A DNA stretch of 64,000 nt from Lineus longissimus (Eukaryota > Nemertea > Pilidiophora > Heteronemertea > Lineidae), in assembly GCF_910592395.1 (NCBI RefSeq), contig NC_088320.1, forward strand, positions 2,418,001-2,482,000. The letters are read 5' to 3'. Shown here piece by piece: positions 22,721-33,005 of the stretch (position 1 is its first letter; each line of letters starts with the position of its first letter). The notes beneath the pieces were generated by a model. The model was given only the letters and a program-made list of their open reading frames with translations. It searched no databases and was not told where the DNA came from. The position numbers and the translations under genes are program-made.

Positions 22721-24254
22721 CTTAATCTTAACTAAACTAAAAGATAAGAACGTATAAAGTATTAAAAGCGCAATAGAATTGTACTTGATCCTCATGCTCC
22801 CAACTTGAGAGAGACGCCCAACCATCCAACCGGTCGAGGAATTTCCTTTATCATTCTGGCGTTGTTATTGACGTTTCCAGCCGAGAGCGGTTCGATGGAT
22901 GGGCGACCGACAGAAATTTAGCATGGTGACTCGGAACTGGACCCGACTTATGAACTGCCTCAGGAGTTTAGGAGGAAGAATGGGATGCCGGGACAGACCG
23001 GGAGAACGCACCGGGTGGTAAACGATAAAGAAAGAAGGGAACCTATATGGAAAAGGCGGACCTTGGCGGCGAAGTAAGTAGGATGACCGGCGTACAAAGG
23101 GTCTAATATAGTGCTGAGGGGAGGATGAGCGCCGCAGAAAAGGCCTAATGATAAGTTTTCCTAGTTGATGGTAGAGGGAAGACCATGATTAAAAGATAGG
23201 GGTATGAAATGAAATGGTATAGGGCCAGGCCAGGAATTAAATAGGGGCACAAGTGGGCCCCAGTGGCAGTGACTATGAGGGTTGATGTACCAAAGGGTAA
23301 TAGATCACAGTTATGTTATGGCCTACCTTTCTTTTTCAAGTGATGTAGCTGAAAAATTGCAGAAAATTCGTGTTTTTACCTCCCTGTATTGCCAGTTTCA
23401 ACACAAGCGGTCTTCTGGCTTTAAGTCATTGACACTCTATTCATATACTGCCAGGATCCTAAAAATACCAACCAATAGAATTGTGTTACTATTTTGAGAA
23501 AACGAGAAAATCCGAATGCTTCCGAAGCAATCTCCCGGCCCGGGCGCCGGGCCAAATGTCCAATTTACAAGCGCCGCTGAAATTGTCCTATAGCCCCTCT
23601 GCCACAGTTTGATCGTCCACGCACTGATCCAGTGTGTATAGTGCGCTGCTTGTAACATGGATTGAAAAGCCTTCTTATTATGTTTCGATAAGAAAACATT
23701 TTAAGGATGTTGTGATAGTTTCTTCATAACACTGTGAAGTGTATATGTGTCAAACAGTTACGATACCCACTATAACCATTGTCGGCCGGCGATTGTTCAA
23801 TCATTGTTCCTATTGTTGAGAGGTGACTGGCGAGCCAACTGTGGCAGCGACAGTAGGCCGAGTTAGGCTTGCCGACGCTTGGAGATTGCTTCCGAAGTTC
23901 TCCGAGCGGAGAAATAAATTCGCGCATGCGTACTCACGAGGGGAAGCCGTATAATTTTCCGAACAAAGACGTTATTATTTTGTATAATATACTGTTTTCT
24001 GCGGCAAATCGCTGAAATTGTTCCTCACCAAACTTACTGGCAATATATGTTAATGCTATAGATTCGAAATAACCATCCGAGTCCTCCTCTAAACTGTGGA
24101 TCTGGTCGAACTCGGGTGACGAAGTTGGAACATTTTCAGATTTTCTGCATGCATAGATCCAGTGCATTTTCTACGTGTAATTCCAGATCCAGGAATAATT
24201 TTTGATGTTTTTTTCGTGATTTTTCTCTCAAAATAAGAAATACTCCGAGCTGGC
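22721..24254. promoter_or_regulatory. Intergenic region between RhoBTB copy 2 and SMARCE1
   Basis: The two start codons (22720 on minus, 24255 on plus) face away from each other across about 1.5 kb, so this stretch should hold both promoters. CGCGCATGCG at 23921-23930 is close to the NRF1 palindrome common in housekeeping promoters. Most of the stretch is also present upstream of RhoBTB copy 1. No TATA box stands out. Confidence 0.45.
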
Positions 24255-27200
24255 ATGGCTTTGCCTAACTTCAGAGGGGCTCCAAACCAGGCGTCTTCCC
24301 CTTTCAGCTGTAAGTATTTCACCAGCCGTTTCACTTTCAGATTATCTGCAGAATGAATCATTGAAAATTTGGTGTATTTTTTGTTTCGCCAACCTTTATT
24401 TGATGCATTTCGATTTTGCTAGAATAAGTCAGATCTTGACATTGTATTAATAAGAAGCCTGATGTTCATTCATTTTCTGTTTCAGGTCGCTATAAGCCTT
24501 CGGGATCCTCTTCAGGGAACAATCCATTTGTCTCTGCTAGTCATGGACATCCATCGTTCAACCCCGTCAAACTTGGAACTAAAGGCGTAGGTTCCTTAAA
24601 TAATTGAAATCATAACTCCAGCAGTTCAAGTGGAGTCATTGGTCATTTAATTGGCAATCGGTGTGACAGCATGACCAAATGTCAGTTCATCTGGTCTAAG
24701 GATATGACACCTATCTTCTTACTACTTAGCAGATGCACATCATTTAATGTTTAGACTCTGAGCTCTTGGGTCCATCATTCTAACCATGTTCCTTACAGTG
24801 CTAGAGCTAGGGTTATTGGGCCTCGAAAATACACATAACCCCCTAAAACAGTGAGCCAGTGACAGTGCCCTAAATTGATAAAAAATCAGCGATGTGAGTT
24901 TTCTTTGCAGGACACTCGCATGCCAAAGCAGCCGAAGCCTCCAGATAAGCCACTGATGCCCTACATGAGATATAGTCGTAAGGTATGGGATCAAGTCAAG
25001 AACGGTAACCCCGATCTCAAACTGTGGGAGATCGGGAAAATTATTGGTCAGATGTGGCGGGAGCTGCCTGAGGACTCGAAACAAGAATACATGGATGATT
25101 ATGAGGCTGAGAAAGTGAGTGTCTTGACTAGAGCTTGAAAATACAATCACTTCAGCTTTGACACTCTTGATGGCACCCGAGTACATTCTAGAAATAATAT
25201 TTTGCAAATTTTAAATCAGTTGGAATTGGAAGGGGTTTTTGTCATAGTGTGGTTTAAACATCAAGGGAAATCGAAAGTGTTTTGAAATTTTTATGAAAAA
25301 AAGTAAAGAAATTTGTTAATAATTGGGGCCTCGAAATTCTTGAAATTTGTCGTATGACACTGACAGCTTGAGGCTACTCTCAAGGAAAAGTCCATTTTGT
25401 TGAAAGAAATTCATTCGTACTTGGGGCCTTAGAGTATAAGCAGGTTTTTCTAACTTGACTAACCAAAAAATTGAGATGTTCAATTTAGCCAGTGAAATAA
25501 CCATGTGCACTTTTGAACACACTTCTGCACGTTATTTTACTGCAAGTTTTGTGCTGCCATCTGTCTCATCTCGCCTGGTTTTATGATTTACGAAATCGTA
25601 TTACAATTTGGTTCATTCGCCATCATTTATTTTACAATTATAGAAGTTTTGAACGGCTGACGGTGCACCACCAACATGTCAGCAAATACTCCTGCGAAAT
25701 TGCGCGTGGCAAGAGTTAAGAATAGCCAGCCTTGTATAGTGTTACATGTATGTGGTGCATCTCCTGTTTGTTGCCAAACTTCCGAAAGAAATTCCCAGAT
25801 TCATTTGATGGACTATAGTTTAGACCATTTCACCCTATTCTTTTCGCCTCCTCAGCCACTTTTTAGTTGTTTTTGTCCATTTGTTTGTGGGTGAGTTTTG
25901 TTGTTTGTCTCCAAGTTGTCCCAAAGAACGATTGTTGTCCAGGAGTGATTGTTTAGATGTTTGAAGACCAGTGAAAATTACACCGTTTTTGGCATTGGAT
26001 TTGCACCAGAGACCCATGTGATGAACTTCGACATCAGCGCCGCCATGAAGTGTGGCCATTTAAACCTCACATTTCCTCATGTGGCCCGCTTTCCATGGCG
26101 ATGGTCAAGGACCTGGAATGGTGTTCAAAATGCACATCCAGATGATGTCGCTGAAGACTCTCTGTCCACATCAGATTGATTGAGTAAACATGTTCTTGTG
26201 ACAGGCCGCATTAGACTAGAGTAGAGGTGTCGTTCTTGTGGTGATCAGGTTTATATTTCAATTTTTGGTGTCAACAAATTTTTCTACAAATAGTCCGAAC
26301 TTTTCGGTATATGTTTGTTTGTAAAGTGGTGGGTTGTATCGATGGACTGGTTCATGTTTTTGGTGCTGTTGTTGGTTGTTGTATTTTTGTGTTGTGTTCC
26401 AATGTCGTGGTTTGTGATATCATTTCTAGAAAGTCCCTCTGGTTTATCTCAATATATGTAGTATTCTTGGTATTCAAATTCAAAGTCGTACGGTGCACAT
26501 AGCATTAACAATGATTATCACATTTTATCCTCAAGCTTGGAAATATGACCATAATTGAAATTTGCGCAGATAAAATCTGTGCTTTGATCATGACGTTTGC
26601 AACGTAGACTCAAGGCTCAGCTTGTGCCACTTGGTAATTTCAACTGGCCCCAAATGTTTAGGAGTAGTGCCAAGTGCTTATTTTCCACGGAAGGGTTTCG
26701 GCATTATGTAAACTGGGAACCCAACGTAAACACCTTTGATCTGTTCAGTACAATTTGTAAAAGCTCTGCACCAGAACATTTCATTTAACTTCGCTTGTGT
26801 TTAACAGATCCAATATAATGAAGCTCTGAAGCAGTACCATCACTCTCCAGCCTACCAGTCCTGGGTAGCTGCCAAGGGAAAGGGTAAGTCTTCTTCCTGT
26901 TATGCAATATTTTGGATTTGTATTCCAAGTGTGCCTTTTTTCAAGATGAGGCCTCAATACGGAAGTGTTTGTTTCTGTATATGGTTTGATATAATTTGAA
27001 TTATTTTAAAAATGACATGAGATTTAGACAAACTAAAAACCTGGAATGTGGAATGTCATTTTTAGCCCGCTGATGGCTACTTTCATTTCAAGCCATAATA
27101 TCTGGAAGAATATCAAACACTAACTCAGCAACTGTGATAGAATGACTTTTGGCTGTATACATAATAGTTTGTTGTTAACCTGCTGCATGTACTAAAATTG

Positions 27201-30200
27201 CATCAAGTGTCCGAAAGCTGCTAGCTTCCATCAGCTGGTATTTGAAAAGACTTGTGAATTATCGATGTCCATCCATGCTTTCAAAGTCTCTTCAGTTCAG
27301 TCACGATGTATTTTGCTAATATGATTGTGCATCTATTTTGCCAGTATAGTTTAGATTAACCCCTTTGTTTTGCATTGTATGCTTGCTGATTTGATATGTT
27401 GATTCCCTTAGATTTTAAATCTTACGCATTTAATGTTGAATAGAAGTAAGCAATATAAAAATAAATGGGAAAATTGACTCGGCACCATTATTGCATTAAT
27501 ACATGTAATTGCTGTGACCTGGTCTTTGTGTGGTTTGATCTGAGAATACATCCAAATGACAAAAGGCCTGCTGACCCTTCATGTGCATGTTGCATGTTAA
27601 AACACGATGCTGTAGAATCTGTCTTAAGCACGCCCTGAAGATTATGAACAATTGACTTAGGCCAGTTTGTAACATGATGTTTGGAGAAAGAGCCAAGAGG
27701 ATATTCCTTAGAAAACTTCCTTGACGTCTTGAAGTTGAATCTCATAAGTGCCATTACCAATTGTCACACTGTCCTTCTCGTGTCAAATTCCTGGTGCTGG
27801 TCATTGGTTGCTTTCTGACAAGTGTAACCATATGGCCAGAACTGCTTGTGTGCAAACGTACGAGTTTGTGAAAGTATTGGGCTGAATCAAGTGACAAAAA
27901 TAAAGTTAAGATGGCAAATTGGCATGTATTTTAGAACGTAAATCTCACTTAAACGTTTTCCTCCCTTAATGTGTTAAGTTTGCTAGTGCTTCACGTTTGC
28001 ATGGTATTATGATTTCGTTCGCATGTGTTCTACTTTATAGAGCGGATGAATTCCGAACAGCGCCACCACCGAGAGGTAACGTAACCAAGTAGCTTATTAT
28101 GTGATTTGCTTGTCCCTGCACATGTACTGTTTGTTATGATGACGTGACGGCATAGTTTTAGATGGATGATTTTAAAGAACTAAAGGGATTTTGGCAGTAG
28201 AGAATACATTTATGTTACTCTTGACACAGTTTAATTTGGCCTGTCACGATCTGGTTCTTGAAACATTTGACATTATCAAATTTTGTCATATACCTCAACT
28301 TCATGTATGAAATCAGAGCTGTCAGATGCCTGGGGGGAGTCATCCTTACATGTCTGATTCATCCATTTTGAAATATTGCCGTCGCGTCTCTCCTGCTTTG
28401 TCGCACGTTTTTTCTTTTGCCTCCTAGTTGTTTTACAGTTCGGCGGCAGCGGTTTATTCTTCATGTTCTTTGTCCTGATTGGTCAATTTCAGTGCTCGAA
28501 ACAATGGAGGAGGAAGACCGGGAGCCGGCACCATCGTCAAAATCCGGTCGATCGTCACAGGTAAAGGGGGCGCTAGGGTTTCCCGGTGACGCTGTTGAAA
28601 AACCCAAGAAAAAGGTGTGAAATAGGAAATGGTTGATTAATCAGGGCTGATTTGGGGCCATTTATAATTTGTATGCTTGACCCTCGCCCCTCTGTGTACT
28701 CATTATGAATGGCTCCATGTTCAAGAAGCATCGCGATGCTACTATTAACTTAAAATCATCCACGAGCGATGCTGATTTTACATACGTACGTTGACATTAA
28801 GAGTACAGGCCAAGTCTCATAAAAAGAGAAATCTGGGTTGGGGGACGCAATTTTCACTGTGATCATAAAACGCTTCTACCTAATCTGACAAGGGCATTTG
28901 GCTGTAGCTCTGAAGCTTCTTGAACAACTCAGTTCTGATACATTTTGAGCATGACGAAAGACATTTTTGGTAGCAACTGTTGAGGACATGCCGGTCCACT
29001 TCTTAGCGGTTATGTTTAATGCCACTTCTCCCAACAGTGTTTTCCTTGGTTTGAAAGTGTCGGACCTACAGTGGCAACTTTTTGCTCGCACACCAATTTT
29101 GATGTATGATAAAAGTGGCCCAGAGGTGGCGATATTTCATATGTATCGGTCCAACGCTTTCAAAACTGTCATGGAAGACACTGTTACAATATAAATTGTT
29201 CTGTAAATATTGTTTGTGAGATACTGAAAACAGTTGCTCATACATGTAGTTGAACATTGGTGAAGGGTACTGCATAGCTGTATTCGTTGTTGATTTGCAT
29301 CTGCTAGTCGGGTGTCAGGTTTGAAATCATTGGAAGTTTTTTACTGCAGAGTAAGTTTGAGGCACCTTTATTGTGGTCTTTAGGGCCTTTAGTCTGATCT
29401 TTCACTTGTTACGTTCAAATTGAGAAAAGTTCTCACGGCACGTATTTGCACAACTTGTCTGTCCCTGTCTGTCTCTCTGAGATGAATAGTGTCTGTTATG
29501 AATTCGAATATTGTAATAATTTTTGCCCACTCACAAAGGATTTTAAGGCAAAATCACATTGCTTCCATCAGTTTTTGGTCGAATTTTCACTGACTCATCT
29601 AAAAGTTAGAACTGATCCTGTGTCAATTTGGGAAATAAGGTCATTTTGTGTTGGTAACCATTGCTAACTGTCTGACAGTGTCATTAAAGAACAAACATTA
29701 CCAGTACACCTTCTCGTATTTCATCAAATTAGAACATGTAAAACACACTAACTGTCAGATTTCTAACTTGTAGTTTTGGAAGTCGTGGTTGCTCGTTATA
29801 AGATCACTTGAATTAGGTTTGTCTCAGCTGGAAACTTACTCTCCGTGTATTTTCCAGAAATCAGAATCTCGCATCAGCATTCAGCCCGCAGAAGATGATG
29901 ATGGTGAGTACCTTGGAGTTCAGGTGTCATACATCGGTTACGCCATGCTGAGTTTTGTCGTTACGGGACCAAATTGAAAATATTGATTGTTCACAATACG
30001 CCAATTAAACATCACTTTTACACAATAAACTTCATCATACTACTATTGCATCTCATTCCTGGTTATGGTGTCGGAAGTTTGGCAGGATTGTTTAAAATTG
30101 AATGGTTACATTCATTGTATGTTGTAATATCCCTTGCAGATATGGATGATGGGTTCTCCACTAAACACATCGCGGCAGCGCGCTATGTCCGGAATCACCG

Positions 30201-33005
30201 CCTCATCAACGAGATCTTCTCTGAGACCTGTGTGCCTGATGTCCGAACTGTGGTGACAACGAGTCGCCTGGACGTGCTGAAACGTCAGGTTCAGTCGTTG
30301 CAGAAACATCAGAAGAAGCTAGAAGAGGAATTACAGGATATCGAGGAGAAGCATGAAGCCAAGAAGCGCAAGTTCCTGGCTTCAAGTGACGAATATGATA
30401 GAGATCTGAAAAAGGTACAAAATCAATCACTTTTGTTTGTAGTAGTTTGAGGCCACTTTCATACACCAAGGATGAAAATTTATGCCAAAAATTGTCTTTA
30501 CAGCTGTGTGCCAGCAAACCTGAAGTCACTGAAAACATGTTCAAAGAAATGATCCAGAGGTCGCGAGGTGATTTGATTGCTCGCCACCAACAGATGTTGA
30601 AAGACCAACAAGAGCGTGCAGCGCGCCAGGCGGAGGAGGAACGCAAACGCGTTGAGGAGGAGGCGGCCAGAAAGGCGAAGGAGGAGGAGGAAGCCAGGCT
30701 CAAGGCTGAGGAGGAGGAGAGGCGTAAACAGGTAGGCAGACGACACTTTGATTTTGCAGACGACACTTTGATTTGGCAGACGACACTTTGATTTGGCAGA
30801 CGACACACTGATTCGGCAGACGACACACTGATTCGGCAGACGACACTTTGATTTGGCAGACGACACTTTGATTTGGCAGACGACTCTTTGATTTGGCAGA
30901 CGACACTTTGATTTGGCAGACGACACTTTGATTTGGCAGACGACACTTTGATTTGGCAGACGACACTTTGATTTGGCAGACGACACTTTGATTTGGCAGA
31001 CGACTCTTTGATTTGGCAGAGGACACTTTGATTTGGCAGACGACACTTTGATTTGGCAGACGACACTTTGATTTGGCAGACGACACACTGATTCGGCAGA
31101 CGACACTTTGATTTGGCAGACGACACTTTGATTTGGCAGACGACACACTGATTTGGGAGAGAGCACTTTGATATGGCAGACGACATGCTGATTTAGGAGA
31201 TGACTACCATGAATTATATTTAAGACAATTGCGTTCATTTCCATTTCAGCTTGGTGACATGAACGAAGACTCCAACATGTCCAAGGCATCTGAGACCACA
31301 GAGATTGGTTCAATGGCTGGAGAGCAGCCTAATGAAGCTGACCTACAGTCGGAGAAGCCAGCGATCAATAGCATGCAGGATCAGAATGCCAATGAAAAAA
31401 GTAAGATTCTGATTTCGTTTTGAATTCAGGGCATCTCAAGATTTTGTAACTGTTCACTTTGGGAAGTTGAGTCTTGGAAAAAAAAATTGAGCAGGTATGA
31501 ACAGCCTTGGGATTGACAAATACTGTATTCTGATTACTCTTTTTACAGAGATCAGTCTGAAAAGACAAACTCCTGACCTCATTTGGTCTTTCATTATGGA
31601 GATGGTGTCTTGGTTCCAAGAGCTATAGCATTGTGTTTATTTCAGTCCCCATAGATATGCCCACATCAACCCTGGAGCCCATGTCTGATGGCATGTCAGG
31701 TGTACCAGTGCCACCGCTGAATCCCATGATCTCCATGAACCAACAGATGGCAGCACAAGGTCAGATAATGCAGAACCCCATGGCTCCACAAGGGCAGATG
31801 CCGCCGCAAAATCAAATGGTAAGAACAGATTTTATTTCATACTGTACTTGTACCTGTAGTTACTCATTTTTTCACTGTTGTGCCAAAATGCTTGGGAAAT
31901 CAGTCTACCAACTTGCGGCGAATTTTCATTGTTCACAATGTTTTCCTCAGGACAGTATAATTCTGGCGGAACACGTGATATTACTTGAAAAGACTGATGT
32001 CATAATAGGCCCGTTCATATTCCTTGGGATGAGCTTGCTGGTTCTGGTGCTATTTTAAGTAACACGTTGACTCTGTCATTCACCAGGTACCACCTAATCC
32101 CATGATGACACAGAATCCGATGGTCGCACCTAATCAGATGAACATGATGGACATGATGAAGGACGATATTGGCGACTTTGACAAAAGCCCAGAGGATGGC
32201 ATGGAAGGTAATTGAATACCAACAGCAAGGAATGGACCCCATTGAGATAACATTAGCAGAAGTTATCATCATCATTTATCATCATCATCATTACCGGCGT
32301 CTTAACCCTATTGGATTTTTGCCGGAGGTATGGAGTCCACTATAGGCTACTCTCCACCTATGTGGGATCTTTTACTTGCCCTGGCATAGACACTCGGGTA
32401 CAAGGGACCACGGCTTTTAGTCTCATCCGACAGACCCTCAAGTATTTCATACGTTAATGTACGTGTTGTGAAGAGCCAGGAATTTTAGTTACTTGCTACT
32501 TCTGTCCCAATTCAACTATGGAGCATGGAGGTGGACTTCTCCACCTGAATGATGGAGTTACTAGCCAATAATTTACTTGTCACGTGAATACGTTTTGACA
32601 GTTCATAATATTTCGCTCCCAACTTGGGAATCTTGTTTCATTGGCTACTTTCATGCACAGTTCACAGATTTGAAGAATCACTATCACTGTTCAGTGCTGT
32701 AAGTTGCTGCGCATATTATGTGCCAGTGCTTCCAGAAATCCACGGAAATCAAACCTGGTAAGAACAAGCTATAGATGTTGCGGTTGTTGAAATAATCACA
32801 ATTTCGTCTTGAAGGTGAAGATGAAGACATGGACGAAGACATGGATGAGGAGGATGGAAAAGACGACACGGACGACAGCAACAAACCCAAGAAACGTCGC
32901 CGCCGAGATAAGGGCGAAGGTGAGGACGATAGTGAGTCGACCGAGATTGAGGATAATGGGAGTGAGATTGAGAATGGGAAGGGGGACGAGATTAAGCCAG
33001 AGTAA
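24255..33005 (+). CDS. SMARCE1: SMARCE1/BAF57 orthologue (12 exons, 562 aa)
   Basis: Exons: 24255-24309, 24486-24586, 24911-25114, 26808-26883, 28493-28560, 29858-29903, 30140-30414, 30504-30731, 31250-31400, 31646-31818, 32087-32207, 32815-33005; phases agree. The HMG box is nearly identical to human BAF57 ([34 protein letters not shown]). The MSIQPAED-like [30 protein letters not shown] and VLKRQVQSL segments and the coiled coil also match. BAF57 is a DNA-bending subunit of SWI/SNF (BAF) chromatin remodellers in the nucleus. The tail differs from vertebrates: a Met/Gln/Pro-rich stretch ([18 protein letters not shown] and on) and then an acidic end interrupted by [10 protein letters not shown]. 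The start is inferred from a short exon ([10 protein letters not shown]...) whose phase fits exon 2. A 35-nt possible exon at 28041-28075 would break the frame. An alternative exon 5 donor at 28614 would add 18 in-frame residues. Confidence 0.92.
28041..28075 (+). other. Possible 35-nt cryptic or poison exon in SMARCE1
   Basis: TTTATAG|AGCGG and GAG|gtaacg flank an open 35-nt segment reading [12 protein letters not shown] in the phase left by exon 4. It reads smoothly into the next exon's LETMEEED, except that one base is lacking. With GT-AG splicing, inclusion shifts the frame. It is either not an exon, a frame-disrupting alternative exon, or a true 36-nt exon with a 1-bp assembly error. Confidence 0.35.
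30732..31198. repeat. 20-bp minisatellite starting at a SMARCE1 splice donor
   Basis: About 23 units of a 20-bp repeat, consensus GGCAGACGACACTTTGATTT, fill most of the intron after 30731. The first unit overlaps the donor (CAG|gtaggcagacg). Variants include CACACTGATTC and CTCTTTGATTT units, with some higher-order periodicity: the CTCTTT variants at about 30883 and 31003 are six units apart. The antisense strand has no stop in any frame, which creates spurious ORFs of up to 326 aa. Confidence 0.97.
32263..32296. repeat. (CAT)n microsatellite
   Basis: An imperfect ATC/CAT triplet run in the penultimate SMARCE1 intron, directly upstream of a putative dispersed repeat. Confidence 0.8.
32297..32450. 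mobile_element. Putative dispersed repeat in SMARCE1 intron
   Basis: The stretch around CGGGTACAAGGGACCACGG and TTAGTCTCATCCGACAGACC resembles a short interspersed sequence that I recall from several marine invertebrate genomes. It follows a CAT microsatellite, a common tail or insertion context. There is only one copy in this window, so the call rests on memory. Confidence 0.35.

Larger units (their letters stand above)
17334..24214. repeat. Tandem segmental duplication, unit 2
   Basis: Second copy of the 10485-17333 block, about 6.88 kb long. The left junction reads TTTTTTT-C-ATGACTGAG; the right end reads TTTTTTT-C-GTGATTTTT and then runs into SMARCE1 5' sequence. It includes a 30-bp insertion near 24046-24076 relative to unit 1 and many single-base differences. 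The right edge lies about 40 bp upstream of the SMARCE1 ATG. Confidence 0.93.

Noticed and set aside
25676-26502. ORFs in the long SMARCE1 intron 3
   Set aside because: Short frames with no splice support or motifs. They lie between exons 3 and 4, whose phases join directly.
30206-31313. Long antisense ORFs (326, 271 and 148 aa) with repeated [19 protein letters not shown]
   Set aside because: They arise because the 20-bp minisatellite has no antisense stop in any frame. All three frames read the same 20-residue cycle, and the flanks are antisense to SMARCE1 exons.
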